Of a stretch of 64,000 nucleotides of DNA, positions 12,633 to 25,430 are shown piece by piece. How positions within the stretch are numbered: the stretch's first letter is position 1; every line of letters starts with the position of its first letter. Source of the stretch: Cladocopium goreaui (lineage: Eukaryota; Sar; Dinophyceae; Suessiales; Symbiodiniaceae). The notes beneath the pieces are model-generated. The model was not told the origin of the DNA, did not search any database, and saw nothing but the letters and a program-made list of their open reading frames with translations. The position numbers and the translations under genes are program-made. Where the stretch lies: positions 28,501 to 92,500 of the forward strand of contig CAMXCT020002083.1 of assembly GCA_947184155.2 (NCBI GenBank), written 5' to 3'.

Positions 12633-15600
12633 GGATGGGGTCTGCCCATGGGAATGCGGATGGATGGATGGATGGATGGATGGATGGATGGATGGATGGA
12701 TGGATGGATGGATGGATGGATGGAGAGATCAGAATATATATATATATATTATACATATATGTGTGCTGTCGAATTGCGCTTGTTCTAGGATGTTTACATC
12801 TTGAACAAATGGAGAAACAATGCAAACAAAAATGGATTTGGAACATGCAAATCTGAAAGAGGCACACATGACAATTGCAGAAAAAATGGGAAAGCAAAAT
12901 GCAAGTTGAAAAGAGGCAAACATTGCAAATGGAGGAAAAATAGAAAGAGCAAATGCAACTTGAAAAGGGGCACATTTGACAAATGAAGAACACATGGAAG
13001 GAACCAATGCAAGTTGCAAGGAGGCAACATGATATGTGGAGAATATAGACAGATGAAATGCAGCCAGGGACAAGGGAAAATGCCAAATGCAGCACACATG
13101 GAAACAACAAATTAACCAGGACAAGGTAGTAAAACCTGCGCAGAAGACAAAAGGAAACATTCAACTTGAAAAGTGAGGTCCGAGGCGAACCCGTGAAGCC
13201 GAAGAAGAACGTGCAATGTTGAGGCTCACGCCTGACAGGTGGCCAGCCGAAAGGGTTGGTCCCCGATCCGAATTGGGACTTCCAAAACTGGATACTTTTT
13301 GAAAGAAATCGCAAAAAAATGAGGTAAAAAACAAAAAAACACAAAATAAAAGAAAAAAAACAAAAACAACAACAAAAAAAAAGCAAAGAAAAAACAAAAC
13401 AAATGGGCCCTCGGGAGGGTCATCCCCAGGGAAATGGGACCCCACTTTCCCAAAAAGCAGCGTTTGGGACTTGGGCTGGGGGGCTGTGCCAACCACCGAC
13501 CCTTTCCTGAAAATCTATGTGCCCATTCAAGTGTTGATACGGGGACAGAAACCCAAACCGAACTGAAACTCATTCTTGCACATATTGCATGTGAGGCGAA
13601 TTCAAGAACCGGAATGAATGAAAACCAGGCAACCGAGACTGCATATCCTGCACACTCCCTAAATGTGAATCAAGCGGGTGTCCAAAAACATTTTCGGCAT
13701 TTGCGTTTTTGAACTTATAGTCTAGTTGTACTTTTTTGAATTGTATTTGTTTTACATTGCGTTTTTGCATTTGCATTTTTTGTGCATTTGTGATTTCCTT
13801 TTTGTTGATTGTTCTTTCTGCAGTTGCTTTTTATTTGCATTTTTTAGATCCATTTTTTTGCATTACATGCTGCATTTTTTCAAGATTCCAATTTTCTAAG
13901 ATAAGCCCACAAGGCGCCGACACACACACACATATATACTTACTTCTTATTATATTATATCATCATATATGCCGCGGCTATGGCTATAACCAATGAATAT
14001 GCGCATATATTTACATAGAACCTATAGACTACATCAACCAACTATCATCAATCAACTACAGTATGTAGCTATGTAGGTGTGCACGCCCGTGATTTTAAAT
14101 TATGTTTTTGAGTTTCACCAGCCCGCTAGTAGAAAAGGATGAATCTTGGCCCATCTCCAGGGACAGATGGTACCCCAACTGTTGCCAACCGGCTAGGGAT
14201 GGCATCCTTGTTACTGGTGATGCCTAGACTCACTTTTTTTTCGTTAACTGGAACCTTTTGCCTTGTGCCTGGGATTCAAGAAGCCAAGGTCGGATCAGCG
14301 CTGGAGTGCAAACGCACAGTGCTGTCATCAGCGCGTGTGAGCATGCATCGCAATGGCAACAGGCCTTGATGCATTTTGAGAAGCTGGAGAGGAGCTTTTG
14401 GGTGAGGATTTGAGATGATATCTACGTGCGGGCTGAGTTGTTTTTACCCCGGTCGCTGTATGGAGGACCGGTGAGTGTGAGCTGGATGTGATCATTTTCA
14501 GTGCTGCAATCTCAGCGTGTGAAAAATCCGGAAGATGGCTATTTGCTGTTCGCTTACTCCGGTCCATGCAGCAGAGACGAGTATCGCCGAACGAGGCAAA
14601 GTTCTCGGATGACACAGCTGTGGTTCTTTCACCATTGTGTTCGGCATTCATGAGACACATGCCAGAACAATTCATATAGATGGGTCCTATCCAAGTGCAG
14701 GTTTGGCCACCTGGTGGTATATTTGAAAAACATACGGGCCATAGCTTCAATCAGTGCATAGGGCATGTCTTACTAATCTCACTGGTGTCATTTGTAGTGG
14801 CTTCGCAACTTCTTGAGGTGACCGTGGGTGCTACAGTGGCAGCATGCGAGAAAGCCGGGGAGTGGAAAGCTGCAGTGTATCTGGTGGCTGCGGCTCGAGA
14901 ATCAGGTCTTAGAACCAGTATCTTGACTCATCTTGACTCCTTATGCTTCAGATGGTGATTCAACCTGCAAAGCTAAGGTCGTCAGCCAACAAGGGGGGTG
15001 GTGTTCACCACAGGTGTGCGTTTTACCAACAACATGGGCAACATCGCCAATGAAAGACCATTTGCAGCCCCTGGAATCATAGGGTCGAATCATTTCAGTT
15101 AAAGCTGCTCTTCTCAAAAAGATGTCAAATGCCAGTTCGGCCAGGAAACAATCCCCTGTCCCTCTATGCTGGTTGATTAGTAGATGTTAATGGGTGTCCC
15201 CAACAATGAATCACAGTCCCGACATGAAACTATACTTATATATCCCCATATTATCAGGCATTCTATCTGACTTCTGTCAATCATTCAAATACCATCCTCA
15301 AAATCGTGGTTTGATATTGGATTCACATGGATTGACAATGATCCATTCATTTTAGGTCCCCCAAAATTGGGGCTATTTGATGGATGATAGGGGATATGGT
15401 GGCAAGGCCTGTTGACCTTCAGCTCGTGCCTGAGCGCTTGCGAGAAAACCACTGTCTGGCGAGCTGCCGCCTTCTTGGCTGCCAGCTTATGGCGCGCGGG
15501 CATGCGCTTGGACGCCTGGGGATGGGGCATGGATGGGATGGAAGGAATTGATATGTGATTTTTATCTATTTATATATATATAAATGCATACAGCATGCGT

Positions 15601-18600
15601 GCGTGTATGTCATTATGTATACAGATGTGTATATAAACAATTGCGATAATATGTGGTCCTATCTGACAATATCAACTGATACTGTCACATGGCCAATTTA
15701 GCAACCTGCGAAATCTATATTCAGAGAATATACGCTCACGGGTGATTGCTTCGGTTGAGACGCAGAAAGAAGTCTAAAGTGTTAACAATTTGGGGTGTGC
15801 CAACAAGCACGGGATAAGGATGCATCATACGTAACAGACGCAAGAACATATGAACTATATATATATAACTCATACGTACAGGGGAGACTTGATTCACAAT
15901 TAACCGTATCCATAAGGCAAAACGTGACTTACCAGACCAGTTGTTACTGGGATGAACAGCCAGGTCAGTTGTTGGTGCATCGATGACTCTATAGATTATG
16001 CAACATGTTGGAAACAAATGTTTTGTTGATGCCATGTTGATTTTCAAACGTAACGGCATATGATGCAGTTGCTACTCGTATGCCATGATCCCAATTTGTG
16101 AGGTTGACAATGGCAGACATGTAATAATGCACTCAGGTTGGCCAACTCAGGTTGCATCGGTTGCATGTTGTCCGGCTTTACTCCACTGAGGATGTTGTTG
16201 CTTTCAGTGCAGAGCTTTCATGCAACGAAAAAGCCAATCGATGGCAGCACGCTTTCAACATCCTTTACAGGACCGGCTGCGCAAGTCGACTAGCACATAC
16301 CCTCAAGAAGACATGAATATGTTGATTTGCATTGACTCCTCGGTTCACCCAAAATTGGCAGTTTACAGTACGTTTTGAAAGCATCTGGCCAACCAGTAGC
16401 TGCAAATGAGATTCGAGCTCTTGCAAAAGATCTATTCTGCTGAAATCTGGGCTTGCAACATCATGCAACCCCACTCAAGAGTGGCAAAATATACATTAAT
16501 AGAATTCAATAGACATTATAACCAGGTCACACAAGTAGATGTGTCCGGTCACACAAGTAGATGTGTTGGTGCTATCAGGCTATCTGGCTGTTTTTTGTCC
16601 GATTTGGCGGCTCAAAGGATGTCAGGCAGCGGGGTATCTCCAAGCATCATCAGCTTCAACGCAGCTGTGAGCAGCTGCGAGTCCACAGGGCAATGGCAAC
16701 ATGCCGTTGGGATTTTGGGCACCAGGCTGGGCCATGCACTTGCGGGACATGTCCATTCATCTCATTGGATTTTGAAGATCGAAGCAATGGTTGGAGATGT
16801 AAGGATCTAAGGATCCTGATGATGATCCTGATGATGATCCTGATGATGATCCTGATGATGATCCTGATGATGATCCTGATGATGATCCTGCCTGATTTTG
16901 GCCGGAACAGCTATCTTGAAACGAGGTGCCTCCATACCGCCAGAGATGTGGTATCCTTCACCGCTGCAGTTAGCAGTAGTGGCGCCAGTGGAAAGTGGGC
17001 GACAGCCTTGGGGCTTTATGGGGACATGTGCGTTGCCGCTGTGCTGGCCAATGTGATCATGTGCAACTCCCTGATGTCGGTGGCTCGTTTCTGAAATCGT
17101 GGAATCCATTTGGGTGGAAGATGGTGCTACTACTAGCCCTAGGTTTAAGTCCTATCTCAACGTGAAAAGTCGTATTGGGAGGTAGCGCGCCTGGAAAAAG
17201 GGTAACATTTGGTATTACCACGACTTTCAGTTATCATTGTTTTAAGGGGGAGCACTGCAAGATACTGCAAGAAAGCTTTAGGCCGTACAATACCAATGGG
17301 ATTTGGTTTCGCAATAGATTAACATAGCCATGGCAGTGGGATTTGCTGCCAAGTATCCATTGTATGGTATTTAATAATTTAGTCCTTCAAAATCATCGCA
17401 GTACGCAGTGCTTGGGCCACGTTTTATACCTAACATTCCAGCGCGAACATGCAGTGCTAAGCAATTGACAGAAAGCCGATAAGCGTTGTAACATATGTTG
17501 TAACACAACATCAATGAGATTCCTTGCCTTTCAACCTGCACATGAGAAGCCGAGTTCAGGGGATTGACCATGTCGCTATATCTAATTCCTTCTGGAAGCA
17601 CCATACTTAAACATCTTAAATTCACATCCCCCGTGGCGCAGCGTCAACATTTCCCTTGCTATGTGAGTTTGGCCCATCGAAGGTCAGAATCCGGGGCACG
17701 CCCCAAGAGGAACACTTTCTTACGTCCAGCTCAATTGCGTGCGAGATTTAAATATAGGTTTGGAAAACGAACAAGCACACACAGATACATGAATGAAATG
17801 AAATGGAATGGAATGGAACGGAATGAATGAACGAATGAATGAATGAAGAAACGAATGAATGACTGCAATGAATAAATGACTTGTATATTAGTGTTTTATT
17901 TCTTCTTCTGGTTATTGTGAGTAATTAGTATTGATTAGTTTATTTACTAGTTTATGCTAGCGGGTGGAAAACCGCGCGTGTAGACGTGCTACGTTTTGAA
18001 TATGTGGGTTGGGTGGGGTGGGGTGGGATATTAACGTTCAAGTACCTTGCGTACATACGTGGATGCTACGCTGCTGCTACGTCACTGGTCAGGGGTTGGG
18101 TGGGGTGGGGTGGGATATTAACGTTCATGTACCTTGCGTACATACGTGGATGCTACGCTGCTGCTACGTCACTGGTCAGGGGTTGGGTGGGGTGGGGTGG
18201 GATATTAACGTTCATGTACCTTGCGTACATACGTGGATGCTACGCTGCTGCTACGTCACTGGTCAGGGGTTGGGTGGGGTGGGGTGGGATATTAACGTTC
18301 ATGTACCTTGCGTACATACGTGGATGCTACGCTGCTGCTACGTCACTGGTCAGGGGTGGGGTGGGATATTAACGTTCATGTACTTGCGTACATACGTGGA
18401 TGCTACGCTGCTGCTACGTCACTGGTCAGGGGTTGGGTGGGGTGGGGTGGGATATTAACGTTCATGTACCTTGCGTACATACGTGGATGCTACGCTGCTG
18501 CTACGTCACTGGTCAGGGGTTGGGTGGGGTGGGGTGGGATATTAACGTTCATGTACCTTGCGTACATACGTGGATGCTACGCTGCTGCTACGTCACTGGT

Positions 18601-20570
18601 CAGGGGTTGGGGGGGTGGGGTGGGATATTAACGTTCATGTACCTTGCGTACATACGTGGATGCTACGCTGCTGCTACGTCACTGGTCAGGGGTTGGGTGG
18701 GGTGGGGTGGGATATTAACGTTCATGTACCTTGCGTACATACGTGGATGCTACGCTGCTGCTACGTCACTGGTCAGGGGGTGGGTGGGGTGGGGTGGGAT
18801 ATTAACGTTCATGTACCTTGCGTACATACGTGGATGCTGCGCTGCTGCTACCCTAAACTGACCTCTGAACACAATCTGCTTCATGAAACTTGCAATCATA
18901 GTAAGGGCATTTTCTGCATCACCAAGAAAAAGGAATGGGGAAACTTGCTAGTGCACACCGGTGGCATCGATGGAATGTGGAAAATTTCCAGAGGTGCAGT
19001 ATCATCCTCTTGGAGCACACGTAAAGATGGTGCTGTGAACCCTCAATTGCTTCAAGGAATAAGGATTTGGCAATGGCGATGGCACCATGGAAATTCCACT
19101 GACTTCCTCAGTCTCACCGGCCGCGCTCTGAGCAAACGCTTGGAGAAGTGACACGCCAGCGAAGAACAAGGAAAAGGCTTCCAGGCCGCCACAACCACAA
19201 AACCCTGTAAATACCACGACATTCCTTCAAAGTCATTCAATTTTCCCTGGGAAAATTTAAGCTAATGTTCATCATAAAATGTGTACGGCGCCACAGCGCC
19301 AGAAGAGTTTCTTTTCAAAAAGTGTTCAACTGCTAGCGCGGTTTCCCACCCGCCGGGTAGTTTATGTTTGCTTTTTGCATACATGCGAACATACACTGAT
19401 ACAAAGTTTGCTCGTGAGGCCTGCGAAGAATCTGGGCATTGGGAGACTGCCCTGGAAGTCTTCAACTTCAGCCCATTCCCATCCACCGTCATCAGCATCA
19501 ACGCTGGAATTGCAGCAGGTGGTCGAGGAGTCATCCCATCACGATGGCATGTTTGTCGCCCACTCGAAACATCACCTTTTGTATTTTTTGGGTCCCCCTT
19601 AGGACGGGCAATGTTTGCAAAGGGAAGTATCAGGAACTGCATGTTGACCATGATTTTGGTTGTATTTTTTGACCAATGACCAATGATGATTGGTGTTGTT
19701 TTTATTTTTTTTAACCAACGGCTCCTGCAGGAAACCGCTGGCAGTTCGCAGCACATTTGCTGGAATCCTTGGTTGGGCCCAGCCACACAGAGCAAGCGAC
19801 GGTGGTCAGTAACTGGGACGCATCCGGCCAGGTGTATGAAAAAAACGTGAACCATTGACGAGATTGGCCACCTAACGGACAAACGAAATAATTAACTAGG
19901 AATTGTGATGTGCGACCTTTTCTTTTAAAGATTTTTTAAGTGGGTTGGCGTTTCACATGTGCGAGGTTTGAACATTGTTTCGACCATGGCATGTTTTAAA
20001 GTGCAGACAAATGCTAACAATCTGTTCTATGCCGCAAGCCTCTAGGGACGTTTTGTTTATATTGAACTTAATGATTCAGTTGGTGGTTATGTGCCCTTAC
20101 CACTGTCGTCCTTACCACCGCTACCACTGTTGTAACGACATTGCGATGAAAGTAACAACAGCACCATCGCCGACAGTGCGACCATAACATCCGCGGGCCA
20201 TTGGAAGAAGTATTGCCACTCAGCCTTGCCTGCTAAGGTTTCAACTCAGCCTTGAGCGCCTGTGCAAGCTGCAAGCAATGGCGAGAAGTTCTGGGCATTG
20301 CCAATAACTTTGCCAGGTTCCATTTGCATCAGCATTTTGAGAACAAGAAACAGTGGAAGTCTGCAGATTTGAGGATGCTATACCCACTGATATCCACTAC
20401 TTTGATAGACTTGTCACATGTATTGACTGTTTTGAGAAGTAATTAGATCATTGCTGTGTTATTTTGCAACCAAACCTGTCCGCACGAGGTGTGACTTGCG
20501 GCCGGATGCTATTTCCCTCAATTCTGTTGCTGGTGCGCTTGAACGACAAGGGCATTGGGCGTGAAACCCA
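12510..20570 (+). CDS. Multi-exon PPR-repeat protein (one or two genes)
   Basis: At least eleven short exon segments spread over 8 kb encode the dinoflagellate-style degenerate pentatricopeptide repeat, with the core pattern of an I/V-S-A-C-E-K-like stretch, then W, two residues and a helical A-L. PPR proteins bind organellar RNA through arrays of about 35-residue helical hairpins and act in plastid or mitochondrial RNA editing, cleavage or stability; that role is family knowledge. Repeats, in order, lie near 12531, 14306, 14490, 14830, 16191, 16660, 16945, 19407, 19731, 20236 and 20490. Often one exon carries about one repeat, so intron spacing follows the repeat unit. No start codon, transit peptide or stop could be fixed. 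An 87-bp minisatellite occupies the intron at 18.0-18.85 kb, and two adjacent genes cannot be excluded. Confidence 0.68.
12656..12723. repeat. GGAT microsatellite
   Basis: About seventeen GGAT units sit immediately after the first PPR exon. Confidence 0.95.
12840..13120. repeat. Degenerate tandem repeat of about 55-60 bp
   Basis: About five diverged copies of a unit built on ATGCAAGTTGAAAAGAGGCA followed by an A-rich spacer. The unit is too diverged to define exact borders. A T-rich stretch at 13730-13870 uses the complementary words (TTTTGCATTTGC), so the two could form a loose inverted pair. Confidence 0.65.
13290..13410. repeat. A-rich low-complexity tract
   Basis: Runs of AAAAAACAAAAAC-type sequence cover about 100 bases. 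The minus-strand open frame through it is a Phe/Cys-rich artefact. Confidence 0.8.
14298..14913 (+). CDS. Three PPR exons
   Basis: Segment 14298-14398 reads [18 protein letters not shown] and on to MHFEKLERS. Segment 14485-14608 reads [18 protein letters not shown], then [18 protein letters not shown]. Segment 14799-14913 reads [17 protein letters not shown], then [12 protein letters not shown]. The three are in different frames, consistent with separate exons. Introns are about 90-190 bases. These are the clearest PPR copies in the window. Confidence 0.75.
16191..17085 (+). CDS. Three PPR exons
   Basis: Segment 16191-16270 follows CTGAG and reads [19 protein letters not shown]. Segment about 16600-16722 reads [18 protein letters not shown]. 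Segment about 16928-17085 reads [20 protein letters not shown] and then [12 protein letters not shown]. All keep the S-x-C/S then W-x-x-A pattern. A 12-bp microsatellite fills the intron between the last two. Confidence 0.72.
16807..16892. repeat. 12-bp repeat CCTGATGATGAT, about 7 copies
   Basis: Perfect or near-perfect direct repeats of CCTGATGATGAT lie in an intron of the PPR gene. Confidence 0.93.
17785..17880. repeat. GAATGAAT/GGAATG simple repeat
   Basis: Short A/G/T units (GAATG, GAAT, ATGAATGA) repeat imperfectly for about 90 bases. Confidence 0.85.
18004..18850. repeat. 87-bp minisatellite, about 10 copies
   Basis: The unit runs from GGGTTGGGTGGGGTGGGG through ATATTAACGTTCATGTACC to CGTCACTGGTCAGG. 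Measured between successive copies, the period is 87 bases. One copy near 18355 is shortened and the last drifts in its 3' part. Since 87 is a multiple of three and the unit has no stops in some frames, long artefactual peptides (29-residue repeats) appear. Copies are nearly identical, so the array is young or homogenised. Confidence 0.95.
19407..20570 (+). CDS. Four to five PPR exons
   Basis: Segment 19407-19530 reads [16 protein letters not shown], then [14 protein letters not shown]. Segment 19731-19831 reads [13 protein letters not shown]. Segment 20170-20305 contains [18 protein letters not shown] in one frame and [18 protein letters not shown] in another. Segment 20490-20570 reads [18 protein letters not shown]. 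All fit the PPR core with decreasing quality. No stop codon for the gene could be fixed. Confidence 0.62.
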
Positions 20571-20575
20571 GTGAG

Positions 20576-21650
20576 CGTTGGCAGCCAAGAACAAATCCAG
20601 GTTGATTGTGAACATAACTGTTTGGTTTTAGACATTTTCAGACCCGCTCCTGTTCCATTCCAGCTTGAGATGAATCCCCAGACCCGACGAAAACATTATA
20701 TGGTGTATTATATACTGTAATATATATATATTTGTTATTCGCCTGTAAAGTTATTTAGTTGTTGTAGTCAGTGTGCCTCATTGAAGACTGCATGGCATTG
20801 CTATTCTTTTGCCCTACCCTCCCTATCATATCATATCATACCATGTCATATCATATCCCCACTAGTCATCATTATCATTTGGGATGGGTGATTCAACGTG
20901 CTCAGGCTGGTGCCTCAAGATTTCTCTACGAAGCCCAGCAATGCGGGGAACGGCTCCTGGGACCGGAGGCTCGATGGGCTTCCAACGAGACGAGCCGAAT
21001 GTCGACCAAACATTGGGGACATAAGATGTCAGTGCATTGTGATTATATGTGATTATTATGGTGTACAGTACCAATTAATGCTAAGAGTATCTAATAGTAA
21101 TAGTAAGAATAAACATGATAATGATGTTTTTTGATGTTTTTTGGAATTATCTACGTTAAGTATGTACAGCACGAGCAGTTGTGGAATCCTCCTGGCGAGG
21201 GTTCTGCAAGCACTGCTATTGCGTTGCTTGGTTTCGGCGTGTGACTATACGACTTCTCCGCATGGAAAACATGTGGCTTTACCAGAGAGTTGATGTGAGT
21301 AAACCTTCGAACTGTACGTAAACAGATAGACCAATAGATAAGCATATAATCATACATATACGTACAGGCATACATAATCATACATATACATTTTCACATT
21401 TTACATGGCATTACATGACATTACATGACTATAGAACCAACAAAATCTGCTGGTACCCCACCCGGCAGGCCACCACCGTCGGCGCTGCCGTTGACTCATT
21501 TGAGAGGCGCACCTCCCCATCCTCCCCGTATTGGGTGGCTTAAACATCAATTGAAATGGCTATGAAACAGCAGGTATATGCGCTTATATGCACTGAAGGG
21601 AGTAATAACATGTAATATTATGATATATTATGTACTTATGGAGGACACAT
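20576..21650. other. Spacer with weak coding signals
   Basis: Segments near 20895-21000 (LVPQDFSTKPSNAG in one frame) and 21430-21545 (a Pro-rich stretch, PTKSAGTPPGRPPPSALPL) might be exons. I recognise neither. The rest is AT-rich. Confidence 0.3.
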
Positions 21651-21711
21651 TAGGAATAATGTCACTCAGCAAAGCTCTGGTTGCATCTCAGACCTCTTGC
21701 TGCGTCGGCAG

Positions 21712-23470
21712 GTTTGGTGGTCCTGTCGCCCGCGCGGCTGGACTCCTACGAGACATTCAAAGGGATGTGCCACGGAACTTGCAGCGAACAGCGGAAATTG
21801 GCAGCGGCAATTTCGGAACAGATTGTGATGATTGTGCAAACATGGCGCCTATACCCATGTTGATCATGTTGGCCAGTTCCAGTTTTACTGCGGTCAAACT
21901 TAATTTGGAAAGGCTACATCTCAAGCAAAAGTCACCAAGCTTTGCTGCTCTCCATGTTCAATTCCAGAGCTACACAGCTACACAGTCAATTGTCCAACAA
22001 CTCCACTTCTTCGCAACTGCCAACGTGGCTCCAAGTGCTTAAGAAAGGCATGGGAGCCATATGCTATTTCTGCAATGCAGGCAGCAGCTGCTACAGGATC
22101 TAGCCCAGTGCGACTGGTCCGTACCGTTATTTTGACCTGAATGCTGCGCAGGCCAACCAACCACTTTTCAGGAATTGCAGGCTAGAAAGCACCTATGCCG
22201 CATTATATAATGCCTCTAATGTTAAGCTAGGAAGATTGGGACCTGCTATCACGCTGTCAAGACAATTCGATTCGGTCACAGTCTGGGTCAAAAATCAGAA
22301 TCCAAAGACACGCAGCTGCCAGTTTTTTGCCAGTGAAATTGTATCTACTGCAATATGAATGAAATTGATTCTTTCTAGGGAGGTCGATGCGTAGAAAAAT
22401 GGCACCCTGTGGCCATGAAGTGGTACCTGGGATGTGCCAGCCTGCTGTGTGCAGCGTCCCGCAACCTCCCAGACAAGAATGAGTTGGCCAATGCGCGCCT
22501 TGACAGCCCGGGGCACCCCAGAATTGGGAAGTTGGGGTGAACTCCGGCTGCTACAGTGACCATTGGATTGTACCTTGGATGTCATTGACCAATGTCTTGG
22601 GCATTTTAGGCCTGTTTGGAAGGCCTAGAAAATTGACCTCTGACCATTCTGACCATTCTGACCTCCAGGTGCTACTTCACCTACAAGGTTGGATATGTTA
22701 TTTGCGATACCAGTTTGGGCCCTGAAGCTGCCCAGAGGGAGATGGAGGTGGGAGTCGCATGAGTCGCCTTTCACACGGAAATCTGTGGAATTTGCAACGG
22801 GGAAGGCCTCAATTTCGCGCGTTTGATACCGTATGTCAGGCCATGTCAGGCCTCAATTCATGATTGTTCCAGGCTGGGCGGTGCAATCAGGATTTCCGAT
22901 TGACTGGTTCGGACTTCCAACGACTGGTGCTGAAGCACTACGTGGAAGGACAGCTGTTTGTGGATTTGTTCCAGGCTGTTTACAAATACTGGGTGCAGTG
23001 CTGCAAGAGATGGAGAAAGTTGGGTTCATCCACGATGCACAGATGAATTTGGCAAATCAAAACGCAGCTAATCAATCATAGAAGTTGTGAACTGTAATTA
23101 TAGAGCGCGCAGAGAAATGATAGGAAGGGTCATGTGGCGGTTGAATTGTTGACGCCCTGTGCGGGTGTATATTGAAACATTCTGAAATATTAGCTATGCA
23201 GGCTATCGTGTGGTTATGGGGGGGCTAAAGAGCCACGGGTACCTATATTCCCCATTGAATGGGGAGCCAAGGAGCTACTAAGATTGCCCCAACCACATGA
23301 TACCTGTGGTTGGAGGTACTTGGTATATGTTGTCTGCGCGCTACCAGCATTGCCACTGTCGACCAGGAGGCCGTCCGCCCCTGGAAGAAGCGATGTGGCT
23401 CCTATCATCGTCTGAGAACTTCCAGTCACGTACGCTTTCAGAATGCCCACCCATGCAAATTCTGGCGGCT
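21712..23470 (+). CDS. Candidate exons of unassigned protein
   Basis: Four + strand segments following AG have coding-like composition. 21712-21850: LVVLSPARLDSYETFKGM. 22378-22540: RCVEKWHPVAMKWYLGCA. 22668-22747: CYFTYKVGYVICDTSLGP. 22872-23030: RCNQDFRLTGSDFQRLVL, continuing to YWVQCCKRWRKL. A fifth, weaker one at 23365-23470 reads EAVRPWKKRCGSYHRLRT. They may be upstream exons of the DUF3431-like gene that ends at 25279, or a separate gene. No domain was recognised. Confidence 0.4.
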
Positions 23471-23924
23471 TGGAATTGTATTCGTGACTTTTTATGTTGT
23501 TTCAAGTGGGGTCAAAGAGTTGGTTGAAGTAGAAACCATTCAAGAACAATGGTAATTAGTACGGGTGTGAATTCGAAAAAATTGGCATCAAGATCGCAAG
23601 GCAAGCAGGCAATTATGTCCTGGCTCTGAATGATGACATTTTCGCTTGCTGCTCCCTTTCGACCTGCAGCCAAGTCCTTGATGAAATAAACTGAATGAGA
23701 TTGCTACGTAGTTGTGACAAGTTTTATGGTGTGTAATGACGTGTATCCATGCGTCAGCATCCTGGTCCGTGTTTTCATGAACCACGTCTAATTTTTATGC
23801 AAATTATCTAGCGATTCCCACTACAAAGCGTCATGAATCACCAAACATTAGCGGTCTTCAGGGCCTTTAATTTTGGACCTCCCACCTTCCCATTCTTCGT
23901 CTATTAAATCCCATTGGATCCAAG

Positions 23925-25279
23925 GCCAACGTCCTCTACGCAGAGGCTCTGCTGTTCCTGGATGGCGCGTCCAGGACGGGGGAGTCGGCGCTGCTGATGG
24001 CGCAAGCGCTGGAGCAAACGCGGCAGGTGCAGATGGAGGTCCTGAACGCCTTGACTAAAACCTGGCCCTTGGAGCTGGCATCGCAACGCTTTCAGGAGAA
24101 AAAATGATAGGGTTGGATCATGTTGGATCATTCTGGATATGTCAGATATATCACAGGGCTGAGGTGGAAGTGGTGTTCACACTTGGGCCAAGATAGGAAC
24201 ATGTCCTAAAACTGGCTGCGTGTTTTGAATTGTTTTGACATCGCTCGTTGCACTAGATGGGTGGGAAATACTCGCCCCGAGTTTGGAACGCCAGGTTTTA
24301 GGCTTTACTCTAGACAGAACATACTTGTATCACTAATCGAGTTTGACTTCAACAGTGTGACATATCATGCTCTTTAGCATGGCTTCGAGAGTGGAAGTTA
24401 AAACATGGATGTTCCGGCATGTTTTCTGTTTGATGGTCACAGGAAACCTTCCTGACACTGGACGCAGTGGCGAAAGCGACGCCCTCGTCCGAAATTCACG
24501 TTGCCCTGTGCCGATGTTCTGAGAGCTTGGAGTGGTTGGTTCCTTTTGTTGAAGAGATGGATCCACAGCAAGGCATCGAGGCAGTCCTTTATTTATATGA
24601 GACTTGTGGACGAGAAGAGGGCCTAAGGGAGTTCGAAGATGCGCTATTTGGCAAGGTGCAGTGGAAGGCACTTGAAGGCGTCCCAGGGCGACCAAAATCA
24701 AACTCCGACTGTCAAGCGCAGACTGTGCTAAGCCACTTGCTGGGCTACGGTGATGGCAGTCTGGCTGTGCCGAAGTTTTTGCTGTTTCTGCCTGCAGCTC
24801 CCCCAGAAGCGGAACAACAGTTCTACAGCTTGGTGTTCAAAAGCCTAGCCAGCAAAACGTTGTCCGTTGATTTCATGGCCTTGGGATCCACAAGATCTCC
24901 ACCCATCGCCTTGAATGAATGTCAGAAAAGCCTCATCCAAGCACAAGTGCTGAAGATTCACAATTATCCACTTGGATATGAGGGGCCTCGCTTTCTGATC
25001 AGTTCTGCAAGGTTGCTGGAGTCACTGGAGCGGGTCCAATCACTGATCCAGGCTTTTGAACAGCCATCGCCTAGTTGTGCCTCTCACTTGGAAACTGCAG
25101 TAGCGAACTGGTGGCACATGGTGTTTGGAGAAGGAGAACAGCTGCCGATAAGGGCAGATGACGATCGCTTGCCTGTGTTTGCACGCATGGCCGACGGTCC
25201 ATCTGGATTCTCGAGGACAAGGATGCCCAAATCCTCAGACTATTTGAGTTGGGCTGCGATTGGACTCGATGGCTCGTGA
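23925..25279 (+). CDS. DUF3431-like protein, last two exons
   Basis: Exon 23925-24092 (ANVLYAEALLFLDGASRT, ending LELASQRFQ) joins in phase to exon 24443-25279, giving RFQ-ETFLTLDAVAKA and then 270 more codons to a TGA. The long exon contains LCRCSESLEWLVPF, then AVLYLYETCGR, and later VLSHLLGY with VPKFLLFLP. This order (a charged strand with a W-L pair, a Y-x-x-C-G turn, then a leucine-rich strand before a run of hydrophobics) resembles DUF3431 proteins, which are thought to be glycosyltransferase-like; that assignment is by eye and moderate. The intron 24093-24442 starts GAGAAA and ends ACAG, so its donor would be GA. The 3' end is well defined; the 5' exons are uncertain. Confidence 0.6.
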
Positions 25280-25289
25280 CTCTCAATGA

Positions 25290-25430
25290 ACAATTTACCT
25301 GGAATCTCAAAAAATAATTTATCCATATTTATCCTACCAAAATATTTATTAAATTATATATATATATATTTCAAATACATCAAAATAATAAAATTATATA
25401 TATATATACTAGACGACGGATGGCCCGAGA
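25290..25430. repeat. AT-rich tract after the gene
   Basis: Long runs of TATATA and AAATTATA follow the stop codon at 25279. This is probably 3' flank. Confidence 0.7.

Noticed and set aside
18004..19151. Repeat-protein frames of 29-residue units
   Set aside because: Generated by the 87-bp minisatellite in several frames at once, with no codon preference for one frame.
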